A stretch of 5,565 bases of DNA from Deltaproteobacteria bacterium (GTDB lineage: Bacteria > Desulfobacterota > UBA8473). How positions within the stretch are numbered: position 1 is the stretch's first letter; every line of letters begins with the position of its first letter. Under the pieces are notes generated by a model. The model did no database searches. It saw only the letters and a list, made by a program, of their open reading frames with translations, and had not been told where the DNA came from. Made by a program: the position numbers and the translations under genes. The stretch covers positions 1 to 5,565 of the forward strand of contig JAUXFK010000191.1 of NCBI GenBank assembly GCA_030623035.1. Direction: 5' to 3'. Positions 1 to 5,357 of the stretch are shown one piece after another.

Positions 1-67
1 AGGTCTGGCAAAAATCAATGACTTTAGTTGCTGAAATATATAAGCGGCAAATAGGCAAGACAACTAT

Positions 68-99
68 GTGCCTCTGTGCCTTTGCCCCTCTGTGCCTGA
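68..99. repeat. Short-period (8 bp) degenerate tandem repeat
   Basis: Four consecutive 8-mers are visible: GTGCCTCT, GTGCCTTT, GCCCCTCT and GTGCCTGA. The unit is imperfect but in register. It lies in the non-coding leader of the thiazole synthase gene and contains no open frame of its own. I know similar phrase-like, short-period repeats from intergenic regions of several environmental bacteria, where they are dispersed through the genome. No function is evident. Confidence 0.7.
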
Positions 100-180
100 G
101 TAGTTACAAGATTTGTACATGATAATAAAAGAAAAAATATCAGTAATGATCAGCGTAGATAGGCGGCTGAGTAGTTACAA
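96..180 (+). repeat. Pair of 14-bp direct repeats upstream of thiazole synthase
   Basis: CTGAGTAGTTACAA occurs exactly at 96-109 and again at 167-180, so the copies start 71 bp apart. The first copy is the tail of the 8-bp-period repeat. The stretch between them is AT-rich and non-coding. The pair could be a duplicated regulator site or the ends of a small dispersed repeat. The sequence does not decide between these. Confidence 0.6.
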
Positions 181-233
181 ATAAAAAATAAACAGGGTAG
201 AGATTGTTTTTTATTTAAATGATAATAACTGAT

Positions 234-242
234 GAGGAGGTG
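234..242 (+). promoter_or_regulatory. Ribosome binding site of thiazole synthase
   Basis: GAGGAGGTG is a near-perfect Shine-Dalgarno sequence ending 7 nt before the ATG at 250. It decides the start: the upstream in-frame ATG at 232 overlaps this site and has no ribosome binding site of its own, so the protein begins MSLDD and not MRRCKK. Confidence 0.85.
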
Positions 243-249
243 TAAAAAA

Positions 250-1041
250 ATGTCACTAGACGATGTGGCCATTTCAAGAGCTATTATTGAAAATTATAAT
301 GAAAAATTACTGAGCAGTCTGGATGTAGATGTTGCTATGGTAGGTGCGGGTCCAGCCAATATGGTCGCCGGATACTATCTGGGCAAAGCAGGTATCAAGG
401 CGGTTATCTTTGAATCGAAGCTGGCCCCTGGGGGAGGAATGTGGGGTGGAGGTATGATGTTCAATGAGATTGCGATACAGGACGATGCCCTTAAAATCAT
501 TGAAGAGATCGGGGTAGGTTGTCGTCCTAAGGGAGACGGCTATTACACAATGGACAGCGTGGAAGCTACATCTACGATCATCTCCCGCTGTGTCAAAGCA
601 GGAACGGTTATATTCAATTTAATAAAAGTTGTGGATATCTTATTCAGGCAACGAGACAATCAGATGAAGGTAGCCGGTCTTGTTCTAAACTGGTCTCCAG
701 TAGAAAACCTACAACTCCATGTGGATCCCCTCGGCATAAAGGCCTCCTGTGTTGTGGATGGAACCGGACACCCAGCAGAGATCTGCCAGATTGTGACACG
801 AAAAATGAATGCAAAGCTAAACACAAAAACCGGTACTGTAATTGGGGAAATGCCGCTTTGGGCAGAAGAGGGGGAGCAATTTACAGTCGCCAATACGGGT
901 GAAGTTTTTCCAGGGCTCTATGTATCGGGTATGGCAGCAAACAACGCGTTCGGAGGACCGCGAATGGGCCCCATCTTCGGAGGTATGCTTCTCTCTGGAA
1001 AGAAAATTGCAAAGATTCTGACTGAAAAATTGAAGAAATAG
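250..1041 (+). CDS. thi4: Sulfide-dependent ADP-thiazole synthase, THI4 family
   Basis: This 263-residue protein belongs to the THI4 (Thi1) family, which makes the ADP-thiazole precursor of thiamine from NAD+ and glycine in the cytosol. Visible features are an N-terminal dinucleotide-binding turn, GAGPAN (residues 32-37); a Gly-rich stretch, PGGGMWGGGMMFNE, after the first beta-alpha-beta unit; and the C-terminal family signature GGPRMGPIFGGMLLSGKK. In the loop LQLHVDP, His157 stands where the yeast enzyme has the sulfur-donating Cys205. Enzymes with His there, as in methanogens, are not suicide proteins and use free sulfide with iron, so I infer a true multi-turnover, sulfide-dependent enzyme. 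Length matches archaeal and bacterial homologues. The start at 250 is set by the ribosome binding site. No thiamine genes are adjacent and no TPP riboswitch consensus is visible upstream. The stop is TAG. Confidence 0.95.
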   Translation: MSLDDVAISRAIIENYNEKLLSSLDVDVAMVGAGPANMVAGYYLGKAGIKAVIFESKLAPGGGMWGGGMMFNEIAIQDDALKIIEEIGVGCRPKGDGYYTMDSVEATSTIISRCVKAGTVIFNLIKVVDILFRQRDNQMKVAGLVLNWSPVENLQLHVDPLGIKASCVVDGTGHPAEICQIVTRKMNAKLNTKTGTVIGEMPLWAEEGEQFTVANTGEVFPGLYVSGMAANNAFGGPRMGPIFGGMLLSGKKIAKILTEKLKK

Positions 1042-1088
1042 GTAATTGTTTAGCCATCTTAAGAGGCTTTCAAGATTTAAAAAAAATC

Positions 1089-1222
1089 GTAACAGTTTAG
1101 CTTTTTTAAATTTTAGTTGCTAAGGCGGTGGTCAAATTTTAACGCGTGCGGCTGTTTGAACATCTAAATGAGTTAAGAAAGAACAGGGGGAAAAATTCGA
1201 GTTCTGCACGGGTTAAAATTTG
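1089..1222. repeat. Inverted-repeat element, copy 1 (MITE-like)
   Basis: Arms at 1133-1149 (CAAATTTTAACGCGTGC) and 1206-1222 are reverse complements with one mismatch in 17, separated by 56 bp. There is no open frame inside. The left flank, starting GTAACAGTTTAGC at 1089, and the arm itself recur at 5358-5410: GCGGTGGTCAAATTTTAA (1125-1142) is exactly repeated at 5393-5410. An internal block, GTTAAGAAAGAACAGGGG (1172-1189), recurs exactly on the other strand at 5517-5534. This is a multi-copy palindromic element, with no transposase in the window. It fills most of the convergent spacer between thi4 and the outer-membrane gene; the rest of that 271-bp spacer shows nothing else. Confidence 0.7.
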
Positions 1223-1271
1223 ATTGCAGTTGAAGCTTGGCCAGTGCTTTCTGTTTCATAAGGCTAAAATA

Positions 1272-1298
1272 ATACAAAAATTCTCATAAAAGGATGAG
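1272..1298 (-). terminator. Possible weak terminator after the envelope operon
   Basis: Read on the minus strand, CTCAT (1298-1294) and ATGAG (1287-1283) form a 5-bp stem with a 6-nt loop, followed by AATTTTTG. It lies just beyond the TAA of the beta-barrel gene. The stem is short and AT-rich, so this is only a candidate. Confidence 0.35.
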
Positions 1299-1312
1299 TT
1301 ATGGGTAGCCTG

Positions 1313-2791
1313 TTAAAAATGGAGTTCAGCCAAAAAGTAGATAAAACCGTATTTCTTTAACATTCCAAATTTTGTATCATAGATGTTTGATTTCGTATAG
1401 CCCAATGTGGTCCCCATCTCCAGTTTGACTCCGTCCGTAGGTTTGTAGCTTACCTTGGGAAATGAGGCAAATATAAACTTGTCCTCAAAATCGTTAAAGT
1501 CGGCAACTTCAATAAGTGAGAAAAGCTCCAGCGTCAGGTCAAGGCTTTGTATCTCATATCTTAGATCCGAGGCAAAGTAGTCTTCAAGCTCACCCATCAA
1601 TCCGAGCGGCACAAGGTCATACTTCTCCTCTACATTATCGTTATAACCGATCTCATCGCTGAAACCGTGGTTGTACTGAAAGTTTACATAAAGTCCTGTT
1701 CCTACTCCGAAGGTATAATCAAGGCCAACCGTCCACTTGGGATAAAGGTCTTTAAATAACTTTGACCGATTAACCGTTGTCCCTTCAGACATATTCACGA
1801 TACTTCTTACTCTAGCATTTTCAAGGATAAAGCAGGCCACCTCCGCCCAGTAACCAATGCTTTTTAGCTCACCAGCCAGATCCAAGCCTACTACCTGCAT
1901 CTTGGGGTAAAAATAGTAGAGTTTTGCAGAGGTTGAACCGGGTACTAACGAAACTTCCTTTTGTTTCAGCACAGGTACATCCAGGTGGCCTTTGTAGTAT
2001 GAAAAACCCGTATCCACATTCCCTACCATCCGTGAGAACCTAAAGCCAAAGGAGGCTTTGTCCACATTTGGGTCTCCTTCGATATCGAGGCTTGTGGTTA
2101 TAATCTCAGGGGAGATAGGTATGCCATACTTATCTTCTAATACCTCTCCGTGAGCTGTCTCGATACTATCCCAGTAATCATCGGGAAAGGAGGCTTGATG
2201 GGGGGAGAAGATAAAAGCGCCCTCCAGCTTCCAGTCATTGTGATAATAGGTCAGAAGCATGGTATTCACAGGAATTTTCTCGCCGAAGTAATCGAAATCA
2301 AAGGTGAACATGTTGGCGAAGTCATTTGGATTGAGGTTATCTATCACATGAAGTTTGTCTGCAGTGCCCCACTTAATTCTCTGTTTTCCTATCTTAAGTT
2401 CTAAGCCTTCAGTACCTACATCAATGATGTTCATATATGCTTCATAAACATTCGTATCAACAGGATCGGTATCTTCCCATTCTATACCTTCGGTATCTTC
2501 CAGGGCTGTTACTTCCGAAGGATCCTTGCATATAAAATCAAGACGTAAGTAGTAAGAGGCCTGGTCTGTTACATCCCCAACAAACCGAAGCCTTGCCTCT
2601 AGCTTTACAACTCCAAAATCCCCTGCCTCGTGGGGAAAGAAGATCCCGTCTTCATCGTCCAGAAGCAAAAGCGTAGTAAAAAATCGAAGCGTCCCCTCTG
2701 TATTTACAGTGACCTCTGCAATCGCAAGACAGGAGGTAACAAACACCGAAAGGGATACAGCAATACAGATAACGCAGTTTTTTATCTTCAC
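1313..2791 (-). CDS. DUF1302-like outer-membrane beta-barrel protein
   Basis: This 492-residue protein has a Sec signal peptide (MKIKN, a hydrophobic core, then AIA before Glu26) and ends in alternating aromatic/hydrophobic residues with a terminal Phe (FIYFLAELHF), the usual C-terminal signal of outer-membrane barrels. Residues 135-157 hold GKQRIKWGTAD and then DNLNPND, a motif typical of DUF1302-type and related anaerobe porin-like proteins. Many amphipathic strands follow. It starts with GTG at 2791, overlapping the TGA of the upstream gene by 4 nt (GTGA), which implies translational coupling. A Cys at residue 21 (VTSC) could be read as a weak lipobox, but a barrel with a C-terminal Phe fits signal peptidase I better. 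In related operons such a protein accompanies a LolA-like protein and an MMPL/RND exporter, so I infer a role in moving a lipid or hydrophobic substrate at the outer membrane. The substrate is unknown. Confidence 0.75.
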   Translation of the reverse strand: MKIKNCVICIAVSLSVFVTSCLAIAEVTVNTEGTLRFFTTLLLLDDEDGIFFPHEAGDFGVVKLEARLRFVGDVTDQASYYLRLDFICKDPSEVTALEDTEGIEWEDTDPVDTNVYEAYMNIIDVGTEGLELKIGKQRIKWGTADKLHVIDNLNPNDFANMFTFDFDYFGEKIPVNTMLLTYYHNDWKLEGAFIFSPHQASFPDDYWDSIETAHGEVLEDKYGIPISPEIITTSLDIEGDPNVDKASFGFRFSRMVGNVDTGFSYYKGHLDVPVLKQKEVSLVPGSTSAKLYYFYPKMQVVGLDLAGELKSIGYWAEVACFILENARVRSIVNMSEGTTVNRSKLFKDLYPKWTVGLDYTFGVGTGLYVNFQYNHGFSDEIGYNDNVEEKYDLVPLGLMGELEDYFASDLRYEIQSLDLTLELFSLIEVADFNDFEDKFIFASFPKVSYKPTDGVKLEMGTTLGYTKSNIYDTKFGMLKKYGFIYFLAELHF

Positions 2792-3558
2792 TTTGGTCGC
2801 CTTTTTAGAAAACGCTGAGTGAATATCCTATCTTCTAATCCCTGATCAAACCTGATGTTCTCCCGTTCGACGATTGTGACATGTTCCTTCTTCTTTTCCT
2901 CTATCTCTATCCTTGATACGGTATAGTATTTACCTGATTTATAGGGAGTCATCTTCCAAACCTTCCACAGGTTATTGCCTTCATCAAAGGACTCCATATA
3001 GATCGGGACACTGCTGGACTTTTCCACTGTCATCTTTATCCGGGAGTATGGTTTCTCGGAACCTGGCCGCCTGATGAGCTCTAAGAAGTAATTATCCGAA
3101 GTTTCCTTTAGTAAGCAGGCCTCGTAATCTTCGGAAAGCCTCTTTGTTTTCATATCGCTGAAAGACATATCAGAACCCATAAAGCTCTCTTTCTGCGAAT
3201 GAGAGGCAATCCTTCGAATCCGATGAAAGGCCGGCAGATATAGATACATTTTGTCCTGGGCCAATACAAGAAATCCTACTCCCCGTACATCGGTGGGAGA
3301 AAGAAACTTGATTATACGCCAATTGTCCTTGTCCTTAAAATATTTCGTCCAGGTCTTTAACAACCTCTCTTTGCGATTACCCTTTTTATCGAAAAGAATA
3401 ATCCTCATGTCCGACATCTCATCTAAAGGCGCATTCGTAATCTCATCTACCTTTTGTAAAATAGCATTTCCCGGGTCTTGTGCCCATGCCGATCCAGCAG
3501 CACAGACTGCTAGAATGACTACCCCAAAAACCCCAAGTGCTATTATCCTTACTTTCAC
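2788..3558 (-). CDS. Outer membrane lipoprotein-sorting protein, LolA-like
   Basis: This 256-residue periplasmic protein has a clear signal peptide, MKVRII plus a hydrophobic core, with cleavage expected after AWA (residue 26). The family signature is strong: YLYLPAFHRIRRI at 105-117, followed by FMGSDMSFSDM at 126-136, as in the LolA-like family usually annotated as outer membrane lipoprotein-sorting protein (COG2834-like). The fold is an open beta-barrel that carries acyl chains. These proteins typically sit beside MMPL/RND exporters and are thought to carry lipid or lipoprotein cargo between the membranes. The start is GTG at 3558, preceded by AGAGGTG at 5 nt. The gene overlaps the beta-barrel gene downstream by 4 nt, so the two are one operon. 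No exporter gene lies upstream, where a broken accessory gene is found instead. The specific cargo cannot be told. Confidence 0.85.
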   Translation of the reverse strand: MKVRIIALGVFGVVILAVCAAGSAWAQDPGNAILQKVDEITNAPLDEMSDMRIILFDKKGNRKERLLKTWTKYFKDKDNWRIIKFLSPTDVRGVGFLVLAQDKMYLYLPAFHRIRRIASHSQKESFMGSDMSFSDMKTKRLSEDYEACLLKETSDNYFLELIRRPGSEKPYSRIKMTVEKSSSVPIYMESFDEGNNLWKVWKMTPYKSGKYYTVSRIEIEEKKKEHVTIVERENIRFDQGLEDRIFTQRFLKRRPK

Positions 3559-3563
3559 TATTA

Positions 3564-3570
3564 CACCTCT
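3564..3570 (-). promoter_or_regulatory. Ribosome binding site fixing the GTG start at 3558
   Basis: AGAGGTG on the minus strand ends 5 nt before GTG at 3558. A nearby ATG on the same strand (AATATATGAAGAGG) is out of frame, so the GTG is the supported start. Confidence 0.75.
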
Positions 3571-3591
3571 TCATATATTTGAATAGGTTTT

Positions 3592-3652
3592 ATAATGTGG
3601 CGCTAAGCGGCGCCACACTTTTCGGCGTCCGTCTGAAAGCGCGTCGTTATGT
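3592..3652 (-). other. Bulged hairpin, attC-like, possibly a degraded cassette site
   Basis: Two GC-rich arms pair with small bulges. On the plus strand the left arm is GCGCT-A-AG-CGG-CGCC (3601-3615) and the right arm is GGCG-T-CCG-T-CT-GAA-AGCGC, with a 9-nt loop. Two single-T bulges lie on the same arm, as extrahelical bases do in integron attC sites. On the minus strand ACATAAC follows 5 nt after the stop of the AT-rich gene and resembles an R'' box (6 of 7 positions of RYYYAAC). The opposite end, ATTATAA, is a poor R' box and lacks the GTT needed for cleavage. The left arm also forms a simpler perfect 7-bp hairpin, GTGGCGC/GCGCCAC (3597-3616), that could act as a terminator. No integrase is in the window. 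Confidence 0.35.
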
Positions 3653-3657
3653 GAAAT

Positions 3658-4323
3658 CTATTTTTCTAATTTATATTTATAAAGATCATCGATTTTTAAT
3701 TTTTCTTTAACTTCTTTCACTATATATTTATCTAATTTAACAATTTCTTTATCTATCCAATTATGTACATGCCAAACCAACCTTTGAAAATTTTTATATT
3801 GATCAATTGATAACTCTTCTAACCGATAATAGAAGTTTTCTAAATCCATTAATTCTTTTTTGTCTGTCCTTAAAGAAAGACACAAGAAAGTTCTGGAAAG
3901 GTCCAAATCTTTACTGTGAGCTACAAAATTATGTCTATATCTTAGAATATCTTCATGAACACTCTTTAGTCGGTCATTTCCTTTAAAAATATCTTTTATC
4001 TTATCTTTCAGGTTTGTTCGTTTTCCTTCAACAAAAGCCTTTCCATATAGAATAATCGAGGAAAACCAAATCCCTTTTCTTACAATAAGAAATTCTTTAT
4101 TAAAAAATATTCGATCAATATCTTTATACTCTCCTATAATAAATTTAAGCCATTCATCTATAATTCTAAATTCATTTCTAATGTCCTAATAGTTTTTGAT
4201 TTTTTTCAATTTATTTCTAATTGAGTTATCGAGATCTGGAATTTCATCAAAATTAAGTAGATAACAATCGCAATTATGTTTATGCTTAGTTTCGGCCAAG
4301 AAATTTTTAATAATGTTTTCCAT
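3658..4323 (-). pseudogene. AT-rich HEPN-like gene interrupted by an in-frame TAG
   Basis: Reading from ATG at 4323 to TAG at 3658-3660 gives 221 codons in one frame, broken only by a TAG at 4186-4188 (codon 46). The part before it starts MENIIKNFLAETKHKHNC and the part after continues DIRNEFRIIDEWLKF with the same composition and no shift, so it was one protein. Residues 128-137 read RYRHNFVAHS; R130-x5-H136 fits the Rx4-6H motif of HEPN domains, many of which are RNases of toxin-antitoxin or abortive-infection systems. The rest is Lys/Glu-rich and predicted helical, with no signal peptide or membrane segment. No strong ribosome binding site precedes 4323. The gene is much more AT-rich than its neighbours, suggesting transfer. 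TAG is also the normal stop of this gene and of thi4, which argues against recoding. HEPN identity is tentative, and a sequencing error is possible. Confidence 0.6.
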
Positions 4324-4474
4324 AAAAGATTTCAAAGAAAAAAGGGTTCAGCCCTGGAAAATGGAAATTAGCTTCTTTACCTGACCCCGTTGTTTTTGCG
4401 TAATTTCCCCCTAATTTTACCCGGGCTAATCTTGGCATGAAACTTCTATTATCAGTATATCAACATCATGTGAA
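4324..4474. other. Non-coding spacer upstream of the HEPN-like gene
   Basis: I see no open frame or RNA gene here. With the elements listed separately, it makes up the gene-free stretch 4324-4799. It contains ACCTGACCCCGTTG at 4380-4393, a phrase I associate with the borders of REP-associated Y1 transposase elements in several environmental bacteria, but no transposase remnant is visible. No convincing promoter was found for the AT-rich gene. Confidence 0.4.
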
Positions 4475-4493
4475 CTTAGCGCCCTTCGGGCGG
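4475..4493. other. Small GC hairpin sharing a 9-mer with the 3597 hairpin
   Basis: CGCCC (4480-4484) and GGGCG (4488-4492) make a 5-bp stem with a TTC loop. The adjoining CTTAGCGCC (4475-4483) is the exact reverse complement of GGCGCTAAG at 3599-3607. The AT-rich broken gene is therefore bracketed by inverted copies of this 9-mer, each within a hairpin. Confidence 0.5.
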
Positions 4494-4496
4494 ACT

Positions 4497-4577
4497 CTTT
4501 TGACAGGATTAACAGGATTTACATGATTTTTTTACTCTTCTTATATCCTGATCATCTTGTACATCCTGTCAAAAAAA
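4497..4577. repeat. Palindromic dispersed repeat, GACAGGATT type
   Basis: The left arm reads TTTTGACAGGATTAACAGGA followed by TTTACATGAT, a roughly 9-bp unit repeated three times (GACAGGATT, AACAGGATT, TACATGATT). The right arm, from ATCCTGATCATCTTGTACAT to CCTGTCAAAAAAA, is its imperfect reverse complement, so the transcript would fold into a long hairpin. The phrase is familiar from intergenic regions of many environmental bacterial genomes. There is no coding potential. Confidence 0.75.
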
Positions 4578-4724
4578 GGAAATCCTATACTATCAAGTTA
4601 GTTACTTGCTGATGGACGTCCCTCTGATCCCCTAATCCCCCTTATCACTTCGAGATCGCGTGATTACCAATTTAAAGCGCAAGGCAAAACAGTTTGGATA
4701 TGATTGGTAAATGTTAAAAACATG

Positions 4725-4759
4725 AACTACTTACAACACATTTGCAAATTGTAAGAGTT
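4725..4759 (-). terminator. Stem-loop, possible terminator of the small gene
   Basis: AACTACTTACAA (4725-4736) pairs with TTGTAAGAGTT (4749-4759) with one bulged A, giving 11 pairs around a 12-nt loop. On the minus strand it comes about 40 nt after the stop of the 59-residue gene and is followed by CATGTTTTTAAC. That suits an intrinsic terminator, although the stem is AT-rich. The right arm, GTAAGAGTTTAG, is also shared with the element at 5358. The region 4580-4720 shows nothing further except a weak 8-bp inverted pair, TTACCAAT/ATTGGTAA. Confidence 0.4.
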
Positions 4760-4799
4760 TAGTTCTCTTTTATTTCTTGGAGCTGGGTGAAAACAATGC

Positions 4800-4979
4800 T
4801 CAATCAGGATAACGATAAACATTCAACCCTATCTTTTCATCCCTTTCCGGGACGGACACATTCCCCTCCGTGGAAGCTATTATAATGGTCTTACCTGACT
4901 TAGATGTACCGAAGTCTTTGGACAAATCTACTTTAATGATAAGGGTCTCCCCTTCAACGGTCATTTCTACATTCTTCAT
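4800..4979 (-). CDS. Conserved small protein of unknown function, 59 residues
   Basis: The protein starts MKNVEMTVEG and ends GLNVYRYPD. It resembles a widespread small hypothetical family in anaerobic and environmental bacteria, with the shared core VDLSKDFGTSKSGKTIIIAS followed by TEGNVSVP; I recall this family only as uncharacterised. It is cytosolic by appearance, without signal peptide, cysteines or membrane segment, and its pattern of short alternating strands suggests a small beta-rich fold. The ATG at 4979 is preceded by AAGGAG at 8 nt, which marks this as the true start even though the frame stays open upstream to 5255. A possible terminator lies downstream at 4725-4759. No partner gene is adjacent, so the neighbourhood gives no clue to function. 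Confidence 0.8.
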   Translation of the reverse strand: MKNVEMTVEGETLIIKVDLSKDFGTSKSGKTIIIASTEGNVSVPERDEKIGLNVYRYPD

Positions 4980-5255
4980 TAAAAGATCTCCTTTAAGATT
5001 GATTTGTTTGTAGATTACATACACCAACCAAAACATCAAGGTTTTTCCCTGCGGTTCCGTTAGCCTATCTACACAAATCATTGGCTGACCGGAACCCTTT
5101 ATTGCTGCAAGGTGCTTCAATCTAAACATGTAAATTGCTGGGCTGCCCCACTTATCTTTAACCTTATATTCAAGCTTTGATGGATGACGCCACCCACTAC
5201 ATTGACCGTATTGACCGGTGTCAGCACCGGACCCATATGCTGCTTGATAAATATG
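4980..5255 (-). pseudogene. Coding-like remnant upstream of the small gene
   Basis: The frame of the small protein stays open for 92 further codons upstream, to a TGA at 5256-5258. The conceptual peptide looks protein-like (GSGADTGQYGQCSGWRHPSK, then KWGSPAIYMFRLKHLAA and VDRLTEPQGKTLMFW) and not like random translation. An internal ATG at 5129 exists but has no evident ribosome binding site, and nothing supports a start near 5255. I do not recognise the family; a decayed mobile-element or accessory gene is possible. It may have lost its own stop and now runs into the start of the small gene, or the two may form one longer 152-residue protein. The ribosome binding site at 4988-4993 argues for the former. 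Confidence 0.3.
4988..4993 (-). promoter_or_regulatory. Ribosome binding site of the 59-residue gene
   Basis: AAGGAG on the minus strand lies 8 nt before the ATG at 4979. It picks this start over the in-frame ATG at 5129, which would give 109 residues. Confidence 0.8.
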
Positions 5256-5318
5256 TCAATATGGATGTGCTCCTAAATTTTTCCCTTAATATAAAACTGT
5301 ATGTTAAATTAATTAGGA

Positions 5319-5345
5319 CGCAGATTTTCGCAGATACCCGCAGAA
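5319..5345. repeat. 10-bp-period repeat, CGCAGAT type
   Basis: CGCAGAT at 5319-5325, CGCAGAT at 5329-5335 and CGCAGAA at 5339-5345 are spaced exactly 10 bp apart, near one DNA helical turn. It lies in a non-coding spacer. Similar phrases are dispersed in many environmental bacterial genomes. No function is evident. Confidence 0.7.
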
Positions 5346-5357
5346 ATCTATTTTCTC

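Noticed and set aside
68..99. CRISPR array
   Set aside because: The units are 8 bp, contiguous and without spacers; no cas gene is in the window.
175..203. Promoter with TTACAA and TAGAGA spaced 17 bp before thi4
   Set aside because: The -10 box matches only about half of the consensus, and the AT-rich leader offers many equal matches.
232..249. Upstream ATG at 232 as the start of thiazole synthase (MRRCKK extension)
   Set aside because: It overlaps the Shine-Dalgarno sequence GAGGAGGTG and has none of its own; ATG 250 is correctly spaced.
644..893. Minus-strand open frames inside thiazole synthase
   Set aside because: They lie fully within a well-supported gene on the other strand and their peptides match no style of real protein; shadows.
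2150..2818. Plus-strand open frames inside the beta-barrel gene
   Set aside because: Antisense shadows of a gene with a signal peptide, a family motif and a C-terminal Phe.
3251..3586. Plus-strand 111-codon frame opposite the LolA-like gene
   Set aside because: Antisense shadow; no ribosome binding site and no recognisable protein pattern.
3658..3906. An independent 82-residue gene starting at TTG 3906
   Set aside because: The frame continues upstream to 4323 with the same composition and one TAG, and no ribosome binding site precedes the TTG; it is the tail of a longer broken gene.
4186..4188. TAG read as pyrrolysine or another recoded residue
   Set aside because: TAG is the ordinary stop of thi4 and of this gene itself, and no recoding element or relevant gene is seen; a nonsense mutation is simpler.
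5215..5230. Hairpin CCGGTG-TCAG-CACCGG as a regulatory stem
   Set aside because: It is an isolated 6-bp stem inside the coding-like remnant with no T-run or gene boundary next to it.
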